Source: Fibrobacterota bacterium (GTDB taxonomy: Bacteria; Fibrobacterota; Fibrobacteria; UBA11236). From it: a stretch of DNA of 58,860 nt. The stretch spans positions 1 to 58,860 of the forward strand of contig JAQBPO010000007.1 of NCBI GenBank assembly GCA_028287465.1. The letters are read 5' to 3'. This document shows, piece after piece, positions 51,820 through 58,860 of this stretch (position 1 is its first letter; each line of letters opens with the position of its first letter). The translations under genes were made by a program, and so were the position numbers. The notes beneath the pieces were generated by a model. The model was not told where the DNA came from, made no database searches, and saw only the letters and a list, made by a program, of their open reading frames with translations.

Positions 51820-52705
51820 TCCCTCCCTGGGGACGGTCCTCACCGGCCTCCTGCATTTCCTGGCCCGGTTCGGCAGCTTCTGCGTTGGAACGGTCTATGT
51901 GCTGATAGGCGTTTGGGCCCTGCTGGCGCTCAACCATATGGCCGAACCCGCCGCCGACGAAGAACGCATCCTGCAACGCCTGGTGGACTTCCCCTTCGGA
52001 GGCGCCTTCATAGTGGTATTGGCCACGGGCACCTTGGGGTATACCCTTTGGCGTCTCTACGAGGCGGTATCGGATCCGTACGGCTTCGGGAATTCGCCCA
52101 AGGCCCTGATGGAACGGGCGGGCATGGCCCTGAGCGCCTCGGCCTATGGCGTGATAGCCTTGGCGGCATTGAAGGTGCTGGCGGGCAACGGGGGGCATGG
52201 GGAGGAGAAGCAGCAGGCGCTGGTGGGCAAGGTGCTGGAATGGCCCGCGGGGGCTTGGCTGGTGGGGGCCATGGGCCTGGTGATCGCGTTCTCCGGGCTG
52301 TATCAGATCAAATACGTGCAGGGCGGGGAATTCAAGAAGCGGCTGGAGCTGAAACGGATGAACGCTTTTACGCGCACCGCCTCGGACGTGCTGGCCTGGC
52401 TGGGGTTCATCGCCCGGTGCGTGATCCTTTCCGTATTGGGCGGGTTCCTGATCCGGGCGGCCTGGCTGAGCGATCCCAAGGCGGTGGGGGATACGGATAC
52501 GGCGTTCGATTTCCTGGGGTTGGGGGGATCGACCTGGGGGGATTCCTTGTTTACGGTGGTGGCGTTGGGGACCATCGGGTACGGGGTGTTCATGTACCTG
52601 AACGGCGCCTACTTCCACTTCAGCGATGGAACGGATGGCGGGCGGGACCTGAAGATGCTGCACCACGGCGGCCAGGGAGATCTTGAGCGGCTCCGCTTGG
52701 GGTAG
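51797..52705 (+). CDS. DUF1206-family integral membrane protein
   Basis: The 302-residue protein has about six membrane helices arranged as three repeated pairs, the DUF1206 layout: FCVGTVYVLIGVWALLAL and IVVLATGTLGYTLWRLYEA, then MALSASAYGVIALAALKV and WLVGAMGLVIAFSGLYQIKY, then IARCVILSVLGGFLIRAAW and LFTVVALGTIGYGVFMYLN. Its function is unknown. The start at 51797 (another ATG at 51803) overlaps the end of the winged-helix gene, so the two are coupled. The gene ends 26 bp before the promoter of the second ArsR cassette. Confidence 0.82.
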   Translation: MGMRRSRNPSLGTVLTGLLHFLARFGSFCVGTVYVLIGVWALLALNHMAEPAADEERILQRLVDFPFGGAFIVVLATGTLGYTLWRLYEAVSDPYGFGNSPKALMERAGMALSASAYGVIALAALKVLAGNGGHGEEKQQALVGKVLEWPAGAWLVGAMGLVIAFSGLYQIKYVQGGEFKKRLELKRMNAFTRTASDVLAWLGFIARCVILSVLGGFLIRAAWLSDPKAVGDTDTAFDFLGLGGSTWGDSLFTVVALGTIGYGVFMYLNGAYFHFSDGTDGGRDLKMLHHGGQGDLERLRLG

Positions 52706-52730
52706 AATAGGGTCGATTCCAAAAAGCCCC

Positions 52731-52766
52731 TTGCCAAACATTACACCTTAGGGTATAATGAAATCC
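52731..52766 (+). promoter_or_regulatory. Promoter with overlapping 22-bp palindromic operator; leaderless start of ArsR gene 2
   Basis: TTGCCA (52731-52736) and TATAAT (52754-52759) are exactly 17 bp apart, an excellent vegetative promoter. The start codon ATG at 52767 is seven bases past the -10, so transcription should begin on it and leave no leader. An earlier ATG (52758) lies inside the -10 and cannot be used. Bases 52739-52760, beginning CATTA and ending TAATG, form an imperfect 22-bp palindrome covering the spacer and -10, ideal for autorepression by the ArsR protein. Confidence 0.78.
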
Positions 52767-53102
52767 ATGGACCCGTTGACCCAGGTGCTGACGGCCATTT
52801 CCCACCCCACCCGGCGTGCGATAATCGGGCAGTTGGCGAACGGTCCCGCCCGGTTCACGGATGTGGCGGGGAGGTTCGACACCGCCTTGAACGCGGTCAC
52901 CAAGCATTTGAAGCTGCTGGAACGGGCGAGCCTTATCGAACGCCGGAAAGAGGGCCGTGAGGTTTTCATTTCGCTGCGCGCCGGGCCTTTGAAGCAGGTG
53001 GCGGGATGGGTGCATGAATACGAGCGGCTCTGGAAGGAGAAGCTCGACCGGTTCGAGGACCATTTCAAGGATAAAAAGGCCAAGAAGGAGAAGAAGGAAT
53101 GA
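52767..53102 (+). CDS. ArsR-family transcriptional regulator (cassette 2)
   Basis: The 111-residue winged-helix protein has its recognition region at DVAGRFDTALNAVTKHLKLLERA and the wing IERRKEGREVFISLRAG. The opening SHPTRRAIIGQLANGPARF is typical of the SRPBCC-linked ArsR subgroup. No ArsR metal motif is present. The chosen ATG is the second one, since the first lies in the -10 element. The Lys-rich tail (KDKKAKKEKKE) leads to an ATGA overlap with the SRPBCC gene. It mirrors cassette 1 at 38 kb in order, size, coupling and leaderless promoter. Confidence 0.88.
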   Translation: MDPLTQVLTAISHPTRRAIIGQLANGPARFTDVAGRFDTALNAVTKHLKLLERASLIERRKEGREVFISLRAGPLKQVAGWVHEYERLWKEKLDRFEDHFKDKKAKKEKKE

Positions 53103-53572
53103 AGGGCATGAAGACTCTCGAAATCAGGATTGAACGGACCATCGCCGCGCCGCCGCTGGAGGTTTTCAAGGCGTGGTTGAATCCGAAGGTTCCGGGCACT
53201 CCCTGGGAAGCCGGGGACGCGCTCATCCTGCAACCCAAGGTGGATGGGCTCTTCTACTGGCTTTCCAGTAATACGGCCCATTACGGCCGGTTCACGAAGC
53301 TGCAGCGGTCGAGTGTCATCCAGCATACCTGGATGTCCTCGTATACGGAAGGCCTGGAATCGACCGTGACCGTGACCTTCAAGAAGCAGGGCGGGGATAC
53401 CTTGATGACCTTGGAGCATACCGGCCTCCCCGACAATGACAAAGGGCAGGCGCATGTGGGGGGCTGGCACGATTTCCTGGATACCTTTCCGATGCATTTC
53501 ATGAAGGCCTCGCGGAAAAAGGTCTCCCGGAAGAAAGTCGCCGGAAAGAAAGTCGCCGGAAAAAAGAAGTAG
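53099..53572 (+). CDS. SRPBCC/AHSA1-type START-like protein (cassette 2)
   Basis: The 157-residue protein has a helix-grip fold: LEIRIERTIAAPPLEVFKAW, LFYWLSSNTAHYGRFTKLQR and QHTWMSSYTEGLESTVTVTF, then a C-terminal helix (VGGWHDFLDTFPMHFM). A lysine-repeat tail (KKVSRKKVAGKKVAGKK) extends it and might bind nucleic acid or membranes. It starts on the ArsR stop (ATGA) and is followed five bases later by the YdeI-like gene. Ligand and role are unknown; sequence similarity to the cassette 1 protein is only at the fold level. Confidence 0.85.
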   Translation: MKGMKTLEIRIERTIAAPPLEVFKAWLNPKVPGTPWEAGDALILQPKVDGLFYWLSSNTAHYGRFTKLQRSSVIQHTWMSSYTEGLESTVTVTFKKQGGDTLMTLEHTGLPDNDKGQAHVGGWHDFLDTFPMHFMKASRKKVSRKKVAGKKVAGKKK

Positions 53573-53577
53573 GCTCC

Positions 53578-54150
53578 ATGGCGGAGGAATATGGAATCGG
53601 GACCTTCGAAAGCGCCTCCGCCTGGAGGCGGTGGCTTTCGGAGCATCACGGCAGTATCAAGGGGATTTGGGTCCGCATCGCGAAGAAGGATGCGGCCATG
53701 AAGACGGTCACCTATGACCAGGCCCTCGATGAGGCCCTGTGCCATGGCTGGATCGATGGGCAGAAAAAGAGCCATGACGAGGCCAGCTTTCTGCAGAAGT
53801 TCACGCCGCGCCGCCCCAGGAGCCTCTGGTCCAAGCGCAATGTCGAAAAGGTGGCCAAGCTGCTGGAAGCGGGGAAGATCAAAGCCCCGGGCCTGGCTGA
53901 AATCGAAGCGGCCAAGAAGGATGGCCGATGGGCAGGAGCGTACGACTCTTCCAAGTCCATGACGATTCCCGAGGATTTCCTCGCCGCCTTGAAGAAGAAC
54001 AAAACGGCGGAAAAAACCTTCAAGACCCTCAATCGCGCCAACCTCTTCGCGATCGGGTTCCGGCTCCAGACCGCGCGGACGCCGGAGACGCGGCAGAGGC
54101 GCATTGAGGCCTTGATGGAACGGTTGAAGAGCGGCTTGACTATCCTTTAG
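53578..54150 (+). CDS. YdeI/OmpD-associated family protein
   Basis: The 190-residue protein is recognisable from its N-terminal core: FESASAWRRWLSEHHGSIKG, VTYDQALDEALCHGWIDGQKK and FTPRRPRSLWSKRNVEKVAKL. The C-terminal helices (IPEDFLAALKKNKTAEKTF, TPETRQRRIEALMERLKSG) are also typical. Members of this family affect resistance to cationic peptides or polymyxin in enterobacteria, but the biochemical role is unclear. As the third gene of ArsR cassette 2 it takes the place DinB holds in cassette 1. It ends before the convergent YpfJ-type peptidase gene. Confidence 0.87.
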   Translation: MAEEYGIGTFESASAWRRWLSEHHGSIKGIWVRIAKKDAAMKTVTYDQALDEALCHGWIDGQKKSHDEASFLQKFTPRRPRSLWSKRNVEKVAKLLEAGKIKAPGLAEIEAAKKDGRWAGAYDSSKSMTIPEDFLAALKKNKTAEKTFKTLNRANLFAIGFRLQTARTPETRQRRIEALMERLKSGLTIL

Positions 54151-54222
54151 GCCGGCAGCTTTCGATGCCGCTTCCAGGGGTCGTTATGCCTAGTCCGGCG
54201 CATTTAGCCGCAAGGAACGGGT

Positions 54223-55131
54223 TCAAAGTTTCCCGAAGTCCTGCTCGGCGAAGGTGTCGCAGTTGCGCGCGTCCCCGCCATCGAAGCCGCGGCGGAACCA
54301 TCGCATGCGTTGGGCGCTGGAGCCGTGGGTGAATTGGGTCTTGTCGGCATGGCCAAGGGCGTCGTCGCCGATAGCGTGCGCCGCGCCCAGGGCTTCCTTG
54401 AGATCCTCATCCGTGATGCTCAAGGCGGCTTTCGCCGCCTTTCCCCAGACCCCGGCGAAACAATCGGCCTGAAGCTCGATGCGGACCGAGGTTTGGTTCT
54501 GCGTTTCGCCGTTGATCTGTTGGCGGGTCGCTCCGATCAGATTCTGGACATGGTGGCCGACTTCATGGGCGATCACGTAGGCTTGCGCGAAATCCCCCGG
54601 CGCCTTCAGGGTCTTTTCCATCACCTGGTAAAAGGTGGGATCGAGGTACAATTTGCCGTCCCCGGGGCAGTAAAAAGGCCCGGCGCCGGTCGAGGCATTG
54701 CCGCATCCGCCCGTGGAAACCTCATCGCTGAACACCGCCAGGGTGGGATTCACGTATTTGCCGGCACCTGCGCCCGGGAGCTCTCCCTGGGCGAAGCGCT
54801 CGGCCCAGACATCTTCCGTGGAAGCGAGCACCACCCGGGAGAAATCGCAGGCCTTTTCATTCGCTTCCGAAACCGTGCACGCGCTCGTCCCGCCGCTCTG
54901 GACCTCTCCTTGTCCGCCGCCGCCCAATAAGGCGTGCGTCATGGTCGACTTAAGACTGCTGGGCGCCAGGAAGTATACGACCGCGCCCAAGCCTCCCACG
55001 ATCAAGGTGCCCTTCACCCCCAGCAAGCGCACGATGTTCATCAATCCCTGACCGCCGATCCTGCCGCCCCCGCCGCGGCCTTGGCCACGATCCTCGAAGT
55101 TGTCGGAGCGGCGTTGATCTTCAATGCGCAT
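54223..55131 (-). CDS. YpfJ-type neutral zinc metallopeptidase
   Basis: The 302-residue protein has a basic, Gly-rich N-terminus (DRGQGRGGGGRIGGQG), one membrane helix (about 40-58, GTLIVGGLGAVVYFLAP) and an extracytoplasmic peptidase domain. The zinc motif is H189-E-V-G-H193 in AYVIAHEVGHHVQNLIG. The following RIELQADCFAGVWG segment gives the third ligand, as in the family. CPGDGKLYLDPTFYQVMEKT is also characteristic. The ATG at 55131 is chosen for its AAAGG site; a longer frame starts at 55182. The substrate is unknown. It is a single gene, facing the operator-linked secreted genes. Confidence 0.92.
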   Translation of the reverse strand: MRIEDQRRSDNFEDRGQGRGGGGRIGGQGLMNIVRLLGVKGTLIVGGLGAVVYFLAPSSLKSTMTHALLGGGGQGEVQSGGTSACTVSEANEKACDFSRVVLASTEDVWAERFAQGELPGAGAGKYVNPTLAVFSDEVSTGGCGNASTGAGPFYCPGDGKLYLDPTFYQVMEKTLKAPGDFAQAYVIAHEVGHHVQNLIGATRQQINGETQNQTSVRIELQADCFAGVWGKAAKAALSITDEDLKEALGAAHAIGDDALGHADKTQFTHGSSAQRMRWFRRGFDGGDARNCDTFAEQDFGKL

Positions 55132-55346
55132 GGATAAAACCTTTCGTGATGGCCGCTGCATCGGGTCCGCCAGGTAAGGCAAGTTCCGGAGCTAAGGTCA
55201 ATAAATCCATTTTCAGGGGCGGAGGCAACCGCAATTCCCGAGCGCCCCGCCACGGAAGGGTAATGGTCGGGTTCCCGGTGGGATTACAAGGGTGGCAATT
55301 TAAGAGCGAAGGATGCCTTCCGGTGAAGGTGCCAAGCGGGCGCAGT

Positions 55347-55363
55347 CACCACGTAGAATGGTG
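55347..55363. promoter_or_regulatory. Candidate operator site 3, CACCA-N7-TGGTG
   Basis: CACCACGTAGAATGGTG lies 59 bp upstream of the small secreted gene at 55423, in the 291-bp gap after the divergent YpfJ-type gene. It is preceded by GT, as at site 4, giving GTCACCAC in both. Confidence 0.6.
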
Positions 55364-55422
55364 TTTACATGACCTGTTTTCGAAGGTAAATCCCCATCTC
55401 AATATCTAAAAAGGGATCTGCC

Positions 55423-55761
55423 ATGAAAAACCTATTGATTCTCGCAATAGTGGGGGCCTTTGCCGTCATACCCTCCCATTCGGCCTGCGGCACGGACGGA
55501 ATTGGGACGTGGTGCGAGTCAAAGGTGCTGCACGTCGGGTCCGGCGCCAATGGTTCCCCTCAATGGGCCGAAGGTGTCGTCTATGTCACCTTATCGGATG
55601 ACCAGAGCTGGTTTTGGGATAATTCCTCGGCTAAGAGCATGACCCTTTCAGAGTTGCTGACGGCAAAAAGCACGGGACAGAAAGTCCAGGTACGTTGGAC
55701 GGCCGGAAATAACGGCATCGGGTCCAAAAAAATAACATCGGTTTTATTGATTCCGGAATAA
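55423..55761 (+). CDS. Small secreted beta-rich protein A
   Basis: The 112-residue protein has a signal peptide (about 1-21, ending PSHSA). The mature part has a Cys pair (SACGTDGIGTWCES) and the pattern VVYVTLSDDQSWFW, then MTLSELLTAKSTGQKVQVRW, then KKITSVLLIP. The order of beta-strand, polar loop, short helix with L-x-A-K-x-x-G-x-x-V-x-V and a final strand is shared with the next gene and with many small secreted proteins of marine and soil bacteria, none of known function. It lies 59 bp downstream of a CACCA-N7-TGGTG site and has AAGGGA before its ATG. Confidence 0.7.
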   Translation: MKNLLILAIVGAFAVIPSHSACGTDGIGTWCESKVLHVGSGANGSPQWAEGVVYVTLSDDQSWFWDNSSAKSMTLSELLTAKSTGQKVQVRWTAGNNGIGSKKITSVLLIPE

Positions 55762-55848
55762 GGCGGAATATCCGGCATACGGTATCGATTAAAACGCGAA
55801 TATGAAGTCCCTTGAAATCATTCAACAATGGATTATTAGGTAAGTGAA

Positions 55849-56208
55849 ATGAAAAACTCGCATAAGTTGTTTTTGAAATTGTCGGTTCTCGTTATGGCAA
55901 TCGGATCCATGGGTAATGCCGCATCCCAATACTTTACGGGCACAATCAACACGATCTATGCCCAGGATTCCCAATTCGGGGCGAATACTACAACCGTATA
56001 TTTAAACGGCGTAACAGCCACCACTACCACCTGCGCCTTTGACGAGGGCTTCGTAAGCTTTCGAATCAAGGATGACGAAAACGGAAAGAAGGAAATTTCC
56101 GCGATTTTGACGGCGTATTCCATGGGCAAAACCGTTCAGGTATACGTAGATGATGCATACAAAACGGCGAATGGACGTTGTTACATGATGTTCGTGAAAT
56201 TATTCTGA
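55849..56208 (+). CDS. Small secreted beta-rich protein B
   Basis: The 119-residue protein has a signal peptide (about 1-25, ending GNAAS). The mature part repeats the layout of protein A: TGTINTIYAQDSQFGANTTT, VYLNGVTATTTTCAFDEGFV, KEISAILTAYSMGKTVQVYV, NGRCYMMFVKL. The M-G-K-T-V-Q-V segment aligns with T-G-Q-K-V-Q-V of protein A. Two Cys probably form a disulfide. It lies 87 bp after protein A and has no palindrome of its own, so both may be read from the same operator-linked promoter. The next site is upstream of the metzincin. Function unknown. Confidence 0.68.
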   Translation: MKNSHKLFLKLSVLVMAIGSMGNAASQYFTGTINTIYAQDSQFGANTTTVYLNGVTATTTTCAFDEGFVSFRIKDDENGKKEISAILTAYSMGKTVQVYVDDAYKTANGRCYMMFVKLF

Positions 56209-56371
56209 ACCGGTTGTCCGGCATATCCCGATCCGCCTGCTTTTTTGATTCGGTCCATGTTCGCCTCAATCTACGGGGCCGGCCTTGGACTTATCTTCGG
56301 ATGAAGCCATCTCCCTGCCGGCCATCCTGAGAAAACAATTTTCTTGGGGCGGAAAGGGCGGCATTACAAGT

Positions 56372-56388
56372 CACCACTCAAAATGGTG
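56372..56388. promoter_or_regulatory. Candidate operator site 4, CACCA-N7-TGGTG
   Basis: CACCACTCAAAATGGTG, flanked by T and A to give a 6-bp arm on each side, lies 83 bp upstream of the metzincin gene. It is in the 263-bp gap after small secreted protein B, which otherwise shows only a short AGAAAA-CAA-TTTTCT hairpin near 56330-56344. Confidence 0.6.
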
Positions 56389-56471
56389 ATTGGAGACATC
56401 TTGAATCATGGGTACTTTCGGAAATCTCGGATTGCCCACTAATTTATTTTTCGCCACCCTAGGAGTCCGTA

Positions 56472-58860
56472 ATGCTCAGGATCTCGGTTTTTGTTTTCTC
56501 CATCGCCATAGCCCTGCTGGGCGCCTTTTCACCTGGGTGGGCCGCGACTCAAGGAGTCTATAGCCCGACCTACCGGTGGGGGAAATCGGATACCAAGGCG
56601 ACTGAATCGGAATCGGATCCGGTGACCTTGACCCTGTGCTGGAAACAGAAGCCCGCCTATACCTACTTTGACAACGCGAATTCCAATTTGCGGGTGGTGG
56701 AATTCGACTTCTCGACCATGATGAGCGGTGTCCAATTGTCCTTGAATACATCCTGGCCATTCTATTCGAACTTGAAAATAAACTGGCTTCCCCCGGGCGA
56801 ATCGGGGTCCTCTTGCGACGTTACGATCGATATCGATCCTGAAATGAACAAATTGGAGAAGAATAAGAATGCCGTAGGCTGGTATGACGGTATCGGTACC
56901 AATTCCATGACGCGTACAATCAAGATCAACCCCTTGTATTTCGATCCCGTCAGCATCCACAAGCTGAATGAACCCGGTTTCACTTATCCCGATTTTTTCC
57001 GGCCTGGAGCGTCCCGTACGGTCCGTAGTCAAATCGAGGAACGGGCTTCGACTCCCACGGCGATAGCGAACCTTGCCCTCAGGTATATCAGGAATACCAT
57101 GGTGCACGAATTCGGCCATATGCTGGGGATCTACCATGAGCAATGCTACGCGCCGGGAGCCTACGATGGGCTAACCAAGGGATGCGGGGAGGGGGACGAC
57201 AGGGATTTCCAGCTCGTGAATCTCGAGAAATTGGACGTGAACTCCATCATGCTCTACGGGGGCGTCAAGGCGCGCAACTGGGATTACAATATCAGTTGCG
57301 GGGACGTGATGTCCATCCGCCAGCTCTACGGCCGGAAGGCGGTTCCCTTCAATTCCCTGGACATGTGCTATGTCGGGGCGGAGGTCTGCCGGGATAAAGC
57401 CTCGCCGGCCATGCCTAAAACAAGCGCGGACCCCATTCCCACCACTACGCCGGGGGGGTCTTGTTCCCAACCCACGATCGATGATGCCGTGTTCACTGGC
57501 TTGTCCGCCGACCAGAAGGCTACCGCAACTCTCACCACCAACACCACTCAGGATGTGCCGACCATCAAGGAATTCGAGGTCATGGAGGATAATCCCGTAC
57601 CTGCCCAATTCACGGTCACCAATGCCTGCTCTTACGTGACCTGGGTAAGCCCGAACATGGATAACAGTACGCCCGTACAAAAGGTCTTCATCGGCGATAA
57701 GGTCCACATCAAGGTCAATTTCACGGCGGACAAGAACGCTGAAACCTATATCCTGTATGCGTCGCAGAATAACGCCGGGAATACCTACGATCGCCCGACG
57801 GTGGAAATCACCCGGAGCCCATCCTATACCGGCGGCGCGCAAACGTTCGAGTTGGACTACCCGGTTCCTGCGAACATCGTGAATACCTCGTCGGCAACTG
57901 TCAAAAGCTATTGGCTGTCCTTCACCCTGGCCGCCCAATACTATAACCTGGGCCCCACCGGATCGCATACCCAACAATACTCGTGCTATTCCAGGGTCAT
58001 CTGGGCGTCGGAGCGGATCAAGGTGAAGCAAACCGTTATCGTCAAGCAGGTCACGACAACCACGGAAACAACCCGTTTCGGCATCCTCAATGGCGTGTCC
58101 GCGACGGACGGCCCGGCTGAACCGACCTTGTTGGCCGGCTCGATCTATCCTTTGCAATGGGCCCAATCGAAGCAGGTGGCTTCCGCGGGTTTCGACCTGC
58201 AGTTGTATGCGGACAAGGCCAGCGCCAAGGAGCCGCCGGCGGCCACCTACCGGATCGGATCATGGAACAAGGGGGAAGGCTCCTTCGCCGAGTTCATCGA
58301 TATCCCCAGGCAGTTCACCAATTCCGCCAAGCAGATCGTGCAGGTCAAGGGATGGGCCCGGATCAAGGGAACCGCGAACGTGAATACCGCGGCCAACGGG
58401 ACCTTGGTGGTCTATTCCCTGCCCTTCTATATCGGGCCTCCGGCGCCTAGCCTGGATGCGATGTCCCCCATGCACGGCAACCCGGGCGATCTGATCACCC
58501 TGACCGGGCGCTTCGACAATATCGCCACCGCCCCCTCCACCCTCACCTATGCAGGAACCACAGTCACCATGGAATCCAAAACGGAATCGCAAATCACCTT
58601 CAAGGTGCCCGCGGTCCGGAAATCGGGAGGGTTGCAGTTGACCATCGACGGCACCGCTTCGAACTCCCTCCTGTTCCAGATCGATCCCCGCATCGAGTCC
58701 ATCGTGCCCGAACACCCGAAGGCCGGGGAGGCGATGACGGTCAATGGCTATGGATTCGAATTCGGGGTGGCTCCGGCGACGGCGAGCTTCGGGTCCCAAC
58801 CCGGTATTCTGGTTCCCGGGACCCCGGAGTCCTTCCAATTCACCTTCTACTCTTCTTGCC
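56472..58860 (+). CDS. Secreted metzincin protease with Ig/IPT-like repeats (truncated by window edge)
   Basis: The frame is open for 796 residues to the right edge. It has a signal peptide (about 1-25, ending GWAAT), a zinc protease domain (about 30-290), then beta-sandwich modules. The zinc motif is HEFGHMLGIYH (His212, His216, His222, catalytic Glu213), the HExxHxxGxxH of metzincins, with a Met-turn at NSIMLYG (Met260). Extra Cys residues suggest disulfides. The repeats beyond 660 (LDAMSPMHGNPGDLITLTGRF, IESIVPEHPKAGEAMTVNGYG) are IPT/TIG-like, often adhesive. AGGAG lies six bases before the ATG, and a CACCA-N7-TGGTG site 83 bp upstream. Likely an extracellular or surface protease; the substrate is unknown. 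Confidence 0.88.
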   Translation, partial: MLRISVFVFSIAIALLGAFSPGWAATQGVYSPTYRWGKSDTKATESESDPVTLTLCWKQKPAYTYFDNANSNLRVVEFDFSTMMSGVQLSLNTSWPFYSNLKINWLPPGESGSSCDVTIDIDPEMNKLEKNKNAVGWYDGIGTNSMTRTIKINPLYFDPVSIHKLNEPGFTYPDFFRPGASRTVRSQIEERASTPTAIANLALRYIRNTMVHEFGHMLGIYHEQCYAPGAYDGLTKGCGEGDDRDFQLVNLEKLDVNSIMLYGGVKARNWDYNISCGDVMSIRQLYGRKAVPFNSLDMCYVGAEVCRDKASPAMPKTSADPIPTTTPGGSCSQPTIDDAVFTGLSADQKATATLTTNTTQDVPTIKEFEVMEDNPVPAQFTVTNACSYVTWVSPNMDNSTPVQKVFIGDKVHIKVNFTADKNAETYILYASQNNAGNTYDRPTVEITRSPSYTGGAQTFELDYPVPANIVNTSSATVKSYWLSFTLAAQYYNLGPTGSHTQQYSCYSRVIWASERIKVKQTVIVKQVTTTTETTRFGILNGVSATDGPAEPTLLAGSIYPLQWAQSKQVASAGFDLQLYADKASAKEPPAATYRIGSWNKGEGSFAEFIDIPRQFTNSAKQIVQVKGWARIKGTANVNTAANGTLVVYSLPFYIGPPAPSLDAMSPMHGNPGDLITLTGRFDNIATAPSTLTYAGTTVTMESKTESQITFKVPAVRKSGGLQLTIDGTASNSLLFQIDPRIESIVPEHPKAGEAMTVNGYGFEFGVAPATASFGSQPGILVPGTPESFQFTFYSSC

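Noticed and set aside
1-58860. tRNA or rRNA genes, CRISPR arrays, complete insertion sequences
   Set aside because: No cloverleaf with a T-loop and CCA-side stem, no rRNA-like stretch, no regular direct repeats with spacers, and no intact transposase gene were noticed on reading.

Overview
The window looks like chromosome of a high-GC Gram-negative bacterium with an outer membrane: it has a full Tol-Pal set, lipoproteins with lipoboxes, an outer-membrane barrel protein and many signal peptides. Secreted glycoside hydrolases, and secreted enzymes whose last 60-75 residues look like type IX secretion sorting tails, suggest the FCB group, most likely a free-living relative of Fibrobacterota. That placement is inference; no rRNA gene is present.

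Left end (0-2.8 kb): two small Ala/Pro/Thr-rich secreted proteins. The second has two Cys repeats of bufferin/metallophore type and faces a convergent DUF692 enzyme. Between them lie a strong terminator, a short tandem repeat and a 236-bp fold-back element that overlaps the end of the DUF692 gene. Core block (3-26.5 kb): manA; a STAS protein with an uncharacterised partner; dnaA; tolQ-tolR-tolA-tolB-pal-cpoB; and, on the other strand, a fused glycyl-tRNA synthetase, a Cys/Met-metabolism PLP enzyme, a 1.2k-residue metalloprotease/propeller/barrel protein, and a tightly coupled trpE-trpG-trpD-trpC-phosphatase-fructosamine kinase operon.

Secretome and accessory block (26.5-58.9 kb): a subtilisin-like protease, a DUF5060/GH5-like glycosidase, a P450, a GH43-like enzyme, lipoproteins and valS. 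Then come two parallel ArsR-SRPBCC cassettes (38 and 53 kb), both apparently transcribed without a leader. Between them are two DUF1080-type secreted proteins plus duplication debris, and a light-sensing operon of heme oxygenase, bacteriophytochrome and hybrid kinase; the heme oxygenase must start at a non-ATG codon. A secreted DUF6345 (caspase-like) protein with an unknown partner, a membrane-anchored protein with a transposase-type winged helix, a YpfJ-type peptidase, two small related secreted proteins and a truncated secreted metzincin complete the block.

The most unusual signal is a 17-bp palindrome, CACCA-N7-TGGTG. It occurs four times between 40.6 and 56.4 kb, each time in a non-coding gap just upstream of a secreted-protein gene (a DUF1080 protein, the DUF6345 pair, the small secreted pair and the metzincin). 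It is a candidate operator for a local regulon of exported proteins. Other strong signals are the bufferin/DUF692 pair with its fold-back element, the CTG-started heme oxygenase, and a chimeric scar at 47.1 kb built from pieces of genes at 38.8 and 48.6 kb.
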